DNA from: Macrocystis pyrifera
Taxonomy: Eukaryota > Sar > Phaeophyceae > Laminariales > Laminariaceae
Length of the DNA stretch: 64,000 bases
NCBI GenBank assembly: GCA_031763025.1
Contig: JASSKH010000005.1
Coordinates: 17,946,128 to 18,010,127 of the forward strand
Direction of reading: 5' to 3'
Part shown: in pieces, positions 57,767 through 64,000 of the stretch
Layout: each line of letters begins with the position of its first letter
Position numbering within the stretch: the stretch's first letter is position 1
Position numbers and translations under genes: made by a program
Notes under the pieces: model-generated
Databases searched by the model: none
The model's input: only the letters and a program-made list of their open reading frames with translations
What the model was told of the DNA's origin: nothing

Positions 57767-60700
57767 ATAGTAGTAGTAGTAGTAGAATAGCATGCAGAGT
57801 GTGTATTACGGGGGTCTAAAGTTAACAGGACCTATGGAATACATAAAAACCTATATATTCAGGTATTTTTACTAACAATATTTGGTCCTGTTAACTATGG
57901 ACCCCCGTAATAGTAGCAGTATAGTAGCAGTGCCAGTGGAAGCAACAGCTGTCGGTGCCTGGTCGCGTGTCCGGCTCATCAGCTGACGTGCTACTTCTTG
58001 CTGAGAAATTTAGTCACAAACACTATTACGGGGGACCATAGTAAATAGGACCAAATATTTTAGTAAAAATAATTAAATATATAGCTTTTTGTGTGTACCG
58101 TAGGTCCTATTTGCTAGGGTCCCCCGTAATACCGTGGGGGGATTCTGCTTTGCTTCAACGACGATCCTGCGGTTGTTGCCAGCCTCGGGCCGCTACTATA
58201 CGTTGAAATGCCTTTTTCTTTCGATGAAACAGTAGGTGTCGTGTTTAAACTACGGCAGAACCGAGAGAGGTGCACTAAGCGTATCGAAGGCAGTCGATTT
58301 GTTGAAGGCCTAGAGACGTTTTGAAAGTCATAGACGTGTTTGAAGGCAATCGACGTGTTGAAGGCGAAAGAAGTGTCGAAAACAGTCGATCTTGAAATCG
58401 AAAACGGGCATCCTCGCCAAACAACACACGAAACAAAATACCACGTGCATACTTGCATTTCTCCACGCATTTCTCCACGTGAAAAAAATTAAGAAAATGC
58501 TGACGTTCACACCCGCTTTCGTTTTTGTCCGCGACATCTGGTTTCTCCTCCTCTTCCCATCCCCGATGCCCCGGGTTATATACAGGCTTCCAAACTCGAC
58601 AAATTGGTCGCCACAGGCCGTTTCGGGCTAGGGTTCAACTCCGTGTACCACTTCACAGATCTGCCTAGCTTGGTTTCGGGCGAGCACCTTGTCATGTTCG
58701 ACCCGCACACCAAGTACGTCCCTGGAGCCACGTCTGTCCAGCCAGGCATCAAGGTTAGTTTGAACCTTACCGGGTACCACTATGGCCGTGAAAATAATCA
58801 CCGTTTGTATTATAATATTTATATGAAAAGGTCGTTATATTAACGGCCACAGTGAAATCATTTTCAGACCCGCGTACCTGGTATAGCGATACGAAAGGAT
58901 AAATGCCGTCGTGTGGACAGTCTAGCGCGAGCGGTCAGCAGCAGGAGGAGTACCATGATGCTCGCTCAACTCCTAGCATTGTTGTTGCTGTTGTTGTTGG
59001 GTTTTTTTATCCTCCGGCGGATTGGTAAAAATAAAGCCAAAGCTCACCACACTTCCACGTTCCAATTTGGTGTCGTGTGTCAATTTAGCCCATAGCTCTC
59101 TCCCGTTGTAACATCAGAACAGGCTGTTGTTACCCCTGGAGTTTGGGGCACGTTGACCCGACCTGACTGGCCCGCGAGAGGAGCAGGTGCGGTGGAGATA
59201 GCCACCCGGGAGAGTCATCTCTCCCGGGTAGTGTGGGACTTGCGCGAGCTCACCCACTAACAAAAACCGAGGCTATGAGGCCTTCCCGTTGGGGCGTTGG
59301 TGTTGTGGTGTTGTGGCCCGGGTGTTCTATGTACAATTTGCTTTAATAACAGTAGCGTGGGCTGCTCGTCGTGTGGTTGAAGCTGTGTTGTCATTGCTTT
59401 TCGTGGATGGTTCCCTCTATGCCACACCAGGGTAGTCAGGTACAACCGAGGGTCCCGAATGAATTACTAGCAGCATGGGCGTGTACATGTTTTTTTTTTT
59501 GTTTTTCTTACCCTTGACCCGGGACTACCTCTTGTATTCCCATCGCCAAACCCGTCGATTGATTGAGGTACACGGACGGCATTCCAAGTGTTGGTAGAAG
59601 GGAAGAGTTCGGGTCCACAGCAGTATGCCCACCAACAAACAAAACAACCAGAATCAGACCCATCACAAAGTTGGAAGGACTGTTCGGCGACTCTTTACTT
59701 ATACTACCCGTTCTTCCAATAAAAAATAAGTATTTCCCCTTAATATAACAACTACCGAGTACGTAGGACTAACTATGTATAATTTTGAATAATGATAATA
59801 GTTTGTTTTTTTTTTTTTAATCGGGGAGACGAAATCGTTCTGAGGATTTGCAGTGCCTGCTGACATGTTGAGTTGCTCTTGCGGTACAAATGTCCCGACA
59901 CCATCCACCCTGCGCTCGCGCTGCTTTTCTTTGTTCAGATCCAGTTTGCGGACACGAACCTTCTGGAGCAGTTCCCAGACCAGGTGAGTGCAGCCAGCGT
60001 CAAGGTTGAAGTACGTGACTGTGTTCTTCGGGGCAGTGACTCGGTCCGGATAGCAGTATGACATACCGTATGTTTCACCCGCCTGTTTCAACATGCACAG
60101 CTTTTTAATAGCCCTTGTTGATGTGGAGCCCTAGCGGCGCACACATCAGAGAAACCGCTCTTTGTTTGACCCACTCATCCTCACGGCGCTGCTAAACAGA
60201 GTGACAAACATGCCTATACTTGGTATGTGCGATATCCATCGCCCTGTGCTTTCAGCGCTCCTCAGCATTTCTTAGACTTATCATACGTTTTACCTATTTT
60301 CACGTCTTGTCGCGATGAGGTGCACCCCTCTGTCCGCTTCTTCCTCATCGTGCTCGCCGGCTCCGACTCCGCCGGCGGCGGCCTCGATCGCTCTCGTGCC
60401 GTGCCTGGCGGGGCGTACGGGGGCAGCAGTGAGCCGGGTAATCTACCACGTCTACCATGATCTACCGTGATCGCGATCATGCGTTGGTCCGTATCATGTC
60501 GTGGTGTTTCCTCGCGACAAGATGCACCATTTGGAAAAATATAAGAAACAATTGCGGAGGGCGCGTGGCGTGAGTAGGCGCAATTCGGCGCGAGTCGACG
60601 ACGGAAGAAAACATGTGAAGTATTTTTCGATTCGCGATAAAAATGAAGGCGCGTATATATACCGTGGTGGGAAGGGGGGAGGAGAGCCTATCGTGTGACC

Positions 60701-63700
60701 CAATTCCTGACTTACGATTAGGAGGGAAAGAAAAAAGAAGGACGAAGGTAGTAAATGGGATGGGAAAAAAATGAAAATAAAAAAAAAAAAGCTGTCGCTT
60801 CCTCCGCTCTGTCGTGCCCGCGCTTGTTCTAAAGCGCCATCGACCACGGATGCGTCACCTCATTGTAGCCTTCGCGCGTATATTGGAACCCCCCCCCCCC
60901 CCGCCCTGATAAACCCGCTAACCTCCGCTAACCTCCGCCCTGCCCCCTTCCCCCTTCTCGCACATGCCTTTTTCTGCGACCGCTCCCCTTTCCCTTGCTC
61001 CCCAATTTACAGTTCTCCCCTTACCTGTTCTTCGGGTGCGAGCTGAAGAACCGCTTCGACGGGACGCTTTTCCGTTTTCCGCTGAGAACGGCGGCGGCCG
61101 CACGGCTCAGCGAGATTTCGCACGCGAGCTACTCGCCCGAGTCGGTGATGGACCTGCTTAACCAGTTCAAGGAAGCCGCGAACAGGTAGGTGACGCGCTA
61201 TATGATAGGAGTTCCACCTTGTTTTTATCGGCGTGAAAAATGTAAGGGGACGGGGTCGGGGTGGGGGCGGTGTGTGTAGGGCGGGGGGGGGGGGGGGTGT
61301 TGCACCTTGGAGAAATGTGTCGTTTAGACCGGTAGCAAAGCGCGATTGAAGAGGTGAAGTTTGTTGGCCACGTTATCAGCACTAGCTGGCGGGGAGGTCA
61401 ATGCCTGTCTTCCAACCTCCACGCGTGCCTGCCATCTTCTTCGACCTCTTCTTCCTTGCCCGCCACGGCCCCGCCCCGACGCATAGGCAACGTTATCACT
61501 ACAAAACTGCCGAAGTTTTCGTTATTTATCGTAAGGACAAACCCGACGAATATATCTTGCGTTTATCTTGTGTTGGTTGAAAAGGGATACCCTACTACCT
61601 GCTACTAGGTAACCTGCAAAGTCAGCTGCCTGAGTAGGCTAGATTTTCTCTTCTAACCAACGTCTTGTTCCAACCTACACGCGCGCATGACATCTCCTCC
61701 TTTGACTCCTGCTTTCTGCGCCCGCCACGGCCCACCTCCCCGACGCGCCCAGGTGTCTCCTCTTCCTCCGCCATGTCCAACGGATCGAGATGTACACCCT
61801 CGGCGACACGGACAAGTCTCCCGTCCTGCAGTACAGCGTGGAGGTCACCAAGCGCGATCCCCCCGGCGGATGGCTGACCGTACCGACGTTCGTGTCCGGC
61901 CCTCCCCACCGCCCCCTCTCGAAGGAGGCGTTTTACGCGAAGCTGGGGCAGACCCCGGACTCCGCCCTCCCGGGGGTTGAGCAAATGGTCACCATCACTC
62001 TCCGGCAAGAAGCCGAGCGCGCAAACGGCAACCGCGGCGGTGGGGTTGGGGTACCGGCCCTCACCATCGCCGCGGGGGAGCGACTCCGAAAGCGAGATTG
62101 TAGACGTCGGTGGTGGTGGTGGTGGTGGTGGTGGCGCCGGCGCGGAGGGCGGCGTTGCGGCCCCGTCCTGTGAAGGAGAAGGCGGTGAAGGGCGCGACGT
62201 CAACGGTGGACGTGTTTCTCGTCTGTGCCGCGATCGGGGGGGGGGAAGCGAAGAAGATGGCCTGCCTGCCGCAGCACAGGCACATGAAGCTGATTCCGTG
62301 GGGGGGGGGTGAGACGTCGACTGGCTGGGCTTGTAGGGGACGACGGGGTAGATGGCGTGGTGACTTGATCATATGTTTTGGTGGTTTTCGCTGTGCATAA
62401 CTTGAACTCTTTTTTGAGAGCTATGGAGGAAAACCAGTGTGTTGTTTTCGTTTTTTGTGTTTCTGCGAGAAGAGGTTGTCGTCGACGTAAAGCAGCATGC
62501 CAATCGTCTCCCTGTTGGCGCTTAGGGTAGGTAGCCGGGCTTTTTTGTAACCGTCGGCGCACAATCTTGGTCGGTGTGTCCGGCCAATGAACGCGTGCTT
62601 CGCCTACGACCTTCCACCGGCCTGCTTGTATCACAATGCTTCGCGTCTTTGTCGTGGCATCGCTCGGATACGCTATTGCGCATCGAACACACACGGTTTG
62701 GCGCATCTTCTGCAAGGGTGCACGCGCCGTTGGGTTCCCAACCGTCAATCGAGCGGCTTGCCGCGCCTACGATAGAACGATTGTCTCCCCGATTTGAACG
62801 GTTTTTGTCTTTGCCCCGCTCCCTAAGCCGTATTTCCCTCCCTCCTTGAGCCCACCATGACTCTCGTTCACCTGCGGTGCGATTTGTAGCTCTTGGTGCC
62901 TGCTGGCTCATTCTCCCTCTCTCCCTCGCTCTCTTTATCCCTCCCGCCCTCCTATCTCTCCCTCCCTCCCTTTCTCCTTTCGTTCCTACTGCCATTCCTT
63001 AATTACTCCCTTTTTGTTTTGTTTTTTTGTGCCGCTTTGCGTTTATTGCGCATGCATCCTCCAGGTGGCAGCTCACGTCAGCCGGAACTCGCAGCCCCCT
63101 CCCGCGTTCGTAGGACACGCCTTCTGTTTCCTGCCCTTGCCGGTGAACACGCAGCTACCGGTCCACGTGAACGGCTTTTTCGAGCTCTCTTCCAATAGGC
63201 AAGTTGCAGTAGCAGCGCCCACTACCGTTTTTTGTTTCCGTTTTCGTCACGCCCAGGCGCAGGCGCAATTGGTGCAGGCGTATTTCCGCCGCGGCATCTG
63301 CTGCGCACGTGCAGCAACTGAAGGAGTGTACTGCCTATACATGCTGCTATGTTGTTGATAGCGTTTTGTTTTGTTTTTGTCGCGTGCATTTCTGGAACTT
63401 TATTACGAGAAAAAAGTGTTTTTTTATCTTTTTTTTCGTTTTTGTTTGAGATATTTAATTTTTCGAGGTATCGTCCCGGTTCGTGTAGCTGCCGTTTTAG
63501 TTCACAGGTCTTCGTTGATATATCAATCTTGGTTGTATTTTCGAACTCGTTCCGACTGGAAGAATATGTCGTGTTGCGTTTTCGGGTCGCGTATTTTTTG
63601 TTGTGGTCGTATATCTTAGCTGTCGTTGCGGTTCGTAGGCCTCAACTGTTGCTGTGGTTCGTGGATCTGAGTGGTTCATAAATCTTAGCTTTCGTTGCGG

Positions 63701-64000
63701 TTCGTAGATTTTATGTTCACAGATGTTAGCCATCGTTGCCGTCCGTACATGCCGCGGGAGATTCCGATTCTTTGGCGACACGACGACCGTTTTTGCCGTT
63801 CGCTGGCACTAGTACTAGGGCTATGTCACGAGCAACCTTAACGCCTTTCAGACTACAAACCCCTTGAGGCCAAGGAAAATAGTTTTTTCTTCAATGGCTT
63901 GGCCGCTGACTGCTTGATTGGGGGATACCAGTAAAGCTTTGGTCGGTTTCCGAAGTACCATTGCGAGGAACCGTAATGCACGGACACGGCATGATCCTAC
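36521..64000 (+). CDS. SACS: Sacsin-like gene, two SIRPT modules, 3' end beyond window
   Basis: This multi-exon gene encodes a sacsin-type protein, a very large chaperone-like factor built from SIRPT modules. Each module starts with an HSP90-type ATP-binding fold: [11 protein letters not shown] (the N-box glutamate and aspartate), GxFGxGFNSVYHxTxLP and, later, TLFRFPLRT and VPWAG / IPWGG with [15 protein letters not shown]. Module 1 spans exons 1-14 and module 2 starts in exon 15. Twenty-one exons are placed; nearly all splice phases agree and four donors are GC. A UBA domain is inserted in module 1. Known sacsins also carry further SIRPT repeats, a J domain and a HEPN domain, which would lie beyond 64000; an N-terminal ubiquitin-like domain was not found. 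The start codon is unresolved: ATG at 36521 is in frame, but the bases after it look like intron. Confidence 0.9.
36705..36955 (+). CDS. SACS: Sacsin exon 1, module 1 ATPase N-box
   Basis: It begins after a GACCAG acceptor with [18 protein letters not shown], then [20 protein letters not shown] and [19 protein letters not shown]. These are the family's FGQ..L..R...I...YPEG start and the ATP-contacting ELxQNADDA helix. Donor TTCAG/GTGCGC. The frame stays open upstream to ATG 36521, so the exon may be longer. Confidence 0.9.
36956..37476. other. Sacsin intron, T-rich
   Basis: TTTTTG-rich tract followed by (ACC)n; nothing else recognised. Confidence 0.5.
37477..37535 (+). CDS. SACS: Sacsin exon 2 (59 nt)
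   Basis: This microexon after GTTGATTAG encodes [19 protein letters not shown] and joins in phase on both sides to give [10 protein letters not shown]...[11 protein letters not shown]. It matches the loop before the GRFGxG motif in sacsin ATPase domains. Confidence 0.85.
38381..38512. mobile_element. Stowaway-like MITE (family 1), diverged copy 5
   Basis: Left TATGGGGGAACGAACTAATC and right CTATGGTCCACCGTAAT ends are eroded; the interior keeps GGACCAAACATGCTTAGTAAA. Confidence 0.6.
38643..38811. repeat. Diverged tandem duplication, about 80-90 bp units
   Basis: GTCTGACAAAGGCCTTGACG with GTCAAGGACAGGCGTCAA recurs as GTCTGAGAAAGGCATTGATG with GTCAAGGACAGACGTCAA. Confidence 0.8.
38885..38974. 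mobile_element. Inverted-repeat MITE (family 3), copy 3
   Basis: CCCATTTTAGAACTGCAGTC and GGACTGCAGTACTAAAAGG termini with GGAGACAAAC / GTTTGTCCCC inner arms. Confidence 0.8.
39214..39398 (+). CDS. SACS: Sacsin exon 3, [12 protein letters not shown] motif
   Basis: It encodes [33 protein letters not shown] and [14 protein letters not shown]. The glycine-rich lid motif and the FDPxxKxLP strand are diagnostic. Acceptor CAATAG, donor CCAG/GTGCGG, phase 0 out. Confidence 0.92.
41343..41425. mobile_element. Inverted-repeat MITE (family 2), copy 1
   Basis: Termini TACCACTCTGTCCGGAAA and TTTTCCGGACAGAGTGGTA are near-perfect inverted copies; 83 bp in all, AT-rich interior. Related elements occur at 43747-43823 and 54815-54895. 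Confidence 0.85.
42665..43236 (+). mobile_element. Poly-C-ended element, tail fragment followed by copy E
   Basis: A 3' fragment (GCGAGGGTCTATGGTCATAC to the C run at about 42716) abuts the head of a nearly full copy (TATGTTATATATAGG...). This copy keeps the T-run, the hairpin and GGTTCTTAGTAGGATGCAGC but stops in GGTCATACGACTACGG without a poly-C end. The tail-to-head junction shares one C run. Confidence 0.75.
43404..43652 (+). CDS. SACS: Sacsin exon 4, TLFRFPLRT motif
   Basis: [30 protein letters not shown], then [20 protein letters not shown] and ERMSVLEW. The motif order matches sacsin. Phase 0 at both ends; acceptor CGCCAG, donor GACAG/GTGAGC. It follows a 4.0-kb intron. Confidence 0.92.
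43747..43823. mobile_element. Inverted-repeat MITE (family 2), copy 2
   Basis: CTGTCCGGAGATGTAAGGA at the left and TCCTTATTTTTCCGAACAGA at the right, in the intron after sacsin exon 4. Confidence 0.75.
44588..44738 (+). CDS. SACS: Sacsin exon 5
   Basis: [20 protein letters not shown] and [14 protein letters not shown] occupy the variable strand region between the LFLKNV and VCNQ motifs. Phases agree with exons 4 and 6. Confidence 0.75.
44739..45100. repeat. (GTTGGT)n-type microsatellite in a sacsin intron
   Basis: Imperfect GTTGGTGTTGGTGTT / GATGTTG repeats from about 44800 to 45080. Confidence 0.85.
45254..45515 (+). CDS. SACS: Sacsin exon 6, end of module 1 ATPase domain, GC donor
   Basis: It encodes [54 protein letters not shown] and YFELSSNR. 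The donor is AACAG/GCAAGC, a GC-AG intron, confirmed by the in-phase join [12 protein letters not shown] to exon 7. Confidence 0.92.
45516..46090. other. Sacsin GC-AG intron
   Basis: Contains a C run at about 45936-45957; nothing else seen. Confidence 0.55.
46091..46526 (+). CDS. SACS: Sacsin exon 7
   Basis: [32 protein letters not shown] corresponds to the family's R..LW..D..G....R..WN segment. Later come [19 protein letters not shown], a G-run encoded Gly tract and [10 protein letters not shown]. The best donor is AAAAG/GCAAGC (GC type), which gives the phase 0 required by exon 8. Confidence 0.85.
46527..47033. other. Sacsin intron, probable GC-AG
   Basis: Two imperfect copies of a TGG(A/C)ACC(G/T)(G/C)CCTCTAGAC motif at about 46720-46775; otherwise nothing recognised. 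Confidence 0.45.
47034..49253 (+). CDS. SACS: Sacsin exon 8, SIRPT linker with inserted UBA domain
   Basis: The 2220-nt exon begins [20 protein letters not shown] and includes [16 protein letters not shown], the conserved LxGLPLLPLxDG strand. At 47487-47594 it encodes a UBA-like domain ([20 protein letters not shown], then [10 protein letters not shown]). Further sacsin-like pieces are [41 protein letters not shown] and [14 protein letters not shown]. Ala/Gly/Ser tracts separate them. Phase 0 at both ends; donor GCAGG/GTGAGT. Confidence 0.88.
49254..49694. other. Sacsin intron
   Basis: C-rich 3' part serving as pyrimidine tract (about 49618-49694); no other feature. Confidence 0.5.
49695..50129 (+). 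CDS. SACS: Sacsin exon 9
   Basis: It starts [25 protein letters not shown], the family's L..P.DLFDP....L..L motif, then [22 protein letters not shown]-rich stretch encodes a Glu/Gly linker. It ends [12 protein letters not shown] at TTGG/GTGAGC, 145 codons in phase 0. Confidence 0.88.
50322..50405. repeat. (CTG)n trinucleotide repeat
   Basis: About 17 uninterrupted CTG units preceded by interrupted ones, inside the intron between sacsin exons 9 and 10. Confidence 0.9.
50659..50820 (+). CDS. SACS: Sacsin exon 10
   Basis: [20 protein letters not shown] and [20 protein letters not shown] fit the W-PVL...P......LA.P...R.......S...IVD pattern that follows the previous helix in sacsins. 54 codons, phase 0. 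Confidence 0.8.
51560..51834 (+). mobile_element. tRNA-derived SINE, copy 2
   Basis: It shares with the copy at 3754 the head (GTGGCTTGG...GTGGTCCGC), the T-arm region (GTGAGTTCGAGTATCACC) and the body motifs GCGCGAGAGCGTGAGTTAGC and ACCACGGCTTGTCCAGAAG. It ends near a short A run. The box B is one base off the consensus of copy 1. It lies in the intron between sacsin exons 10 and 11. Confidence 0.8.
52010..52081 (+). CDS. SACS: Sacsin exon 11 (72 nt)
   Basis: It encodes [24 protein letters not shown] between a CACACCAG acceptor and a CCAG/GTACGT donor. LxW...P....V matches the short helix in the family's linker. Phase 0 at both ends. Confidence 0.8.
52465..52522 (-). mobile_element. Poly-C-ended element, short 3' fragment
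   Basis: On the minus strand: CATACGACCACTGCCATGCA, TGATATCGAGTACACCCCCC. Only the last 50-60 bp are present. Confidence 0.65.
52549..52648. mobile_element. Stowaway-like MITE (family 1), copy 6
   Basis: ATTATGGAGGACCATAG and CTGTGGTCCCCCGTAAT termini with flanking TA; the interior lacks the CCAAAT stretch of other copies. Confidence 0.8.
52718..52912. repeat. CTG/GCC trinucleotide repeat
   Basis: Interrupted (CTG)n and (GCG)n stretches just before sacsin exon 12; it produces poly-Ala/poly-Leu ORFs that are probably not coding. Confidence 0.8.
52923..53273 (+). CDS. SACS: Sacsin exon 12, GC donor
   Basis: [20 protein letters not shown], a Thr/Gly linker, [19 protein letters not shown] and [22 protein letters not shown]. 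The last motif is the sacsin (P)W(V/L)W.G..F strand. The only in-phase join to exon 13 uses donor ACCAG/GCGAGA, a GC-AG intron. The acceptor could be three bases farther right. Confidence 0.82.
53630..53815. mobile_element. Family 1 MITE copy 7 inside a (GTA)n repeat
   Basis: The MITE spans 53682-53788 (ATTACGGGAGTCCATAG to CTTAAT-complement TATGGACCCCCGTAAT) and interrupts an AGTAGT repeat that continues on both sides, with TA at each border. Confidence 0.85.
54237..54629 (+). CDS. SACS: Sacsin exon 13
   Basis: [36 protein letters not shown], then [14 protein letters not shown], a Gly tract and [13 protein letters not shown]. The PYLxxVP.(D/E)L......L...G(V/I) motif is typical. The acceptor follows a C run of about 23 (54181-54203). 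131 codons, phase 0. Confidence 0.88.
54815..54895. mobile_element. Inverted-repeat MITE (family 2), copy 3
   Basis: ACCTCTGTCCGGAGGTGTAG and TTTCCGAACAGAGTGG termini; the interior contains the palindrome GGGTATACATG..CATACCC. Confidence 0.75.
55198..55317 (+). CDS. SACS: Sacsin exon 14, end of module 1
   Basis: [20 protein letters not shown] and [17 protein letters not shown] match the family's L.VP...G.L.....L.YNDAPWL motif that closes a SIRPT module. 40 codons, phase 0. Confidence 0.9.
55318..55830. other. Sacsin intron with GCTGG repeats
   Basis: (GCTGG)n and TGCTGTGCTGTG repeats at about 55360-55450 and a CCCTCCCT tract at 55771-55800. Confidence 0.6.
55831..56060 (+). CDS. SACS: Sacsin exon 15, junction into module 2
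   Basis: It encodes [21 protein letters not shown] (the FVHP.V....A..LGV.S.R motif that links modules) and then [25 protein letters not shown], the start of module 2. Donor CCCAG/GTGAGC. Confidence 0.92.
56130..56218 (+). mobile_element. Poly-C-ended element, 3' fragment
   Basis: GAAACCCGACGTGCTCCGTC to GAATGTCATGAGTACGCCCC, then a C run; 5'-truncated. Confidence 0.75.
56219..56490. repeat. Degenerate tandem repeat with poly-C per unit
   Basis: Three to four units of about 70-80 bp contain GCCTCATTTGATTTTGTTTA, TATGTAGGAGGATATCA and a C run of about 10; later units are more diverged (GCAGGGTGGAATCATCCCC; GCAGGATGTAATCATTGG). Confidence 0.65.
57374..57569 (+). CDS. SACS: Sacsin exon 16, module 2 N-box
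   Basis: [20 protein letters not shown], then [28 protein letters not shown]. The ATP-binding glutamate, asparagine and aspartate of ELVQNADDA are present. Acceptor ATCGACAG, donor CCAG/GTGGGT. Confidence 0.93.
57626..57911. mobile_element. (AGT)n microsatellite with family 1 MITE copy 8
   Basis: A long (GTA)n tract (57626-57785) is followed by a 107-bp MITE at 57805-57911 with ATTACGGGGGTCTAAAG and CTATGGACCCCCGTAAT ends flanked by TA. Confidence 0.85.
58025..58130. mobile_element. Stowaway-like MITE (family 1), copy 9
   Basis: ATTACGGGGGACCATAG and CTAGGGTCCCCCGTAAT ends with flanking TA, 114 bp after copy 8 in the same intron. Confidence 0.85.
58586..58753 (+). CDS. SACS: Sacsin exon 17, [12 protein letters not shown] motif
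   Basis: [32 protein letters not shown] and [11 protein letters not shown]. 56 codons, phase 0, acceptor TATACAG, donor CAAG/GTTAGT. Confidence 0.93.
58754..59938. other. Sacsin intron
   Basis: A short GGGAGAG/CTCTCCC inverted repeat at about 59209-59230 and nothing else recognised. Confidence 0.5.
59939..59983 (+). CDS. SACS: Sacsin exon 18 (45-nt microexon)
   Basis: [15 protein letters not shown], between TTGTTCAG and CCAG/GTGAGT, phase 0 at both ends. It is equivalent to the end of exon 3 (RYPDQ) in module 1. Confidence 0.88.
59984..61012. other. Sacsin intron
   Basis: Low-complexity A-rich (60760-60790) and C-rich (60889-60902) tracts; no element recognised. Confidence 0.5.
61013..61185 (+). 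CDS. SACS: Sacsin exon 19, TLFRFPLRT motif
   Basis: [26 protein letters not shown], then [18 protein letters not shown]. Acceptor TTTACAG, donor AACAG/GTAGGT, phase 2 out. Confidence 0.93.
61186..61752. other. Sacsin intron
   Basis: G run at about 61283-61295; no element recognised. Confidence 0.5.
61753..62308 (+). CDS. SACS: Sacsin exon 20, with unresolved frame changes
   Basis: The exon starts [20 protein letters not shown] and [18 protein letters not shown], and ends [20 protein letters not shown] with [11 protein letters not shown], all sacsin motifs in the right order. The two ends are in different frames, with an acidic [13 protein letters not shown] stretch in the third frame between them. 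Total length (556 nt) fits the flanking phases, so either compensating length errors at G5 (about 62080), a (GGT)n tract and G9 (62301-62309), or a small unseen intron, is possible. Confidence 0.75.
62309..63064. other. Sacsin intron
   Basis: CTCCCTCC-rich stretch at about 62910-62990 upstream of exon 21; nothing else. Confidence 0.5.
63065..63198 (+). CDS. SACS: Sacsin exon 21, end of module 2 ATPase domain, GC donor
   Basis: [45 protein letters not shown]. The donor is AATAG/GCAAGT, the same position and the same GC type as in exon 6. The gene continues past the window. Confidence 0.92.
63199..64000. other. Sacsin GC intron, continues past the window
   Basis: Imperfect repeats of CGTTGC(G/T)GTTCGTAG(A/G) at about 63620-63750. 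No further exon was found before the edge. Confidence 0.5.

Noticed and set aside
63838-63885. CCTTTCAGACTACAAACCCC as a further family 3 MITE
   Set aside because: The CTGCAG core and the right-hand inverted arm are not found before the window edge.

Overview
The window looks like nuclear DNA of a multicellular or large-genome stramenopile, most plausibly a brown alga. The genes are intron-rich, with introns of several hundred bases to 4 kb. Exons are GC-rich and full of Ala/Gly/Pro/Ser tracts, while spacers are AT-richer and carry many poly-C/poly-G runs, microsatellites and short transposable elements. The taxon is an inference from gene style, not from a marker gene. I found no rRNA, convincing tRNA gene, CRISPR array or bacterial-type operon.

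Two very large genes lie head to head. (1) On the minus strand, from about 28.3 kb leftward past position 1, is a DMXL/rabconnectin-3 (Rav1-like) gene. Its product is the large WD40 scaffold of the RAVE complex, which assembles and activates the V-ATPase. I could place 20-21 exons, and most neighbouring splice phases agree. The order is N-terminal WD40 blades (28.3-20.8 kb), a PDZ domain encoded across three exons (20.9-19.0 kb), further WD40-like sequence (19-17.6 kb), the Rav1 core (17.3-13.7 kb), a low-complexity exon with eight copies of an MFG[AGD]F repeat (13.3-11.5 kb), a helical part (10.5-7.8 kb), an acidic linker (5.7-4.8 kb) and a C2-like segment (428-1). The final WD40 repeats lie beyond the left edge.

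(2) On the plus strand, from about 36.7 kb past position 64000, is a sacsin-like gene with two SIRPT (HSP90-type ATPase) modules. Module 1 is 36.7-55.3 kb and module 2 starts at 55.8 kb and runs off the window. Twenty-one exons are placed. Module 1 contains an inserted UBA domain. The two modules share at least two intron positions, one of which carries the same rare GC donor in both.

The roughly 8.2 kb between the genes (28.3-36.7 kb) and most introns hold repeats: a TA-flanked Stowaway-like MITE (9 copies), two other inverted-repeat MITE families, a tRNA-derived SINE with a poly-A tail (2 copies), a roughly 560-bp element whose copies end in poly-C and are often 5'-truncated, a tandem foldback array at 6.1-7.5 kb, and several minisatellites. 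One AT-richer ORF fragment near 32.9 kb may be the remains of a mobile element.

The DMXL exons show a consistent oddity. Six places in four exons change reading frame, and each is repaired by one extra G/C, usually in a G/C homopolymer; a seventh needs one base fewer. Splice-phase arithmetic independently supports this, so I read the gene as intact, with homopolymer-length errors or alleles, rather than as a pseudogene.
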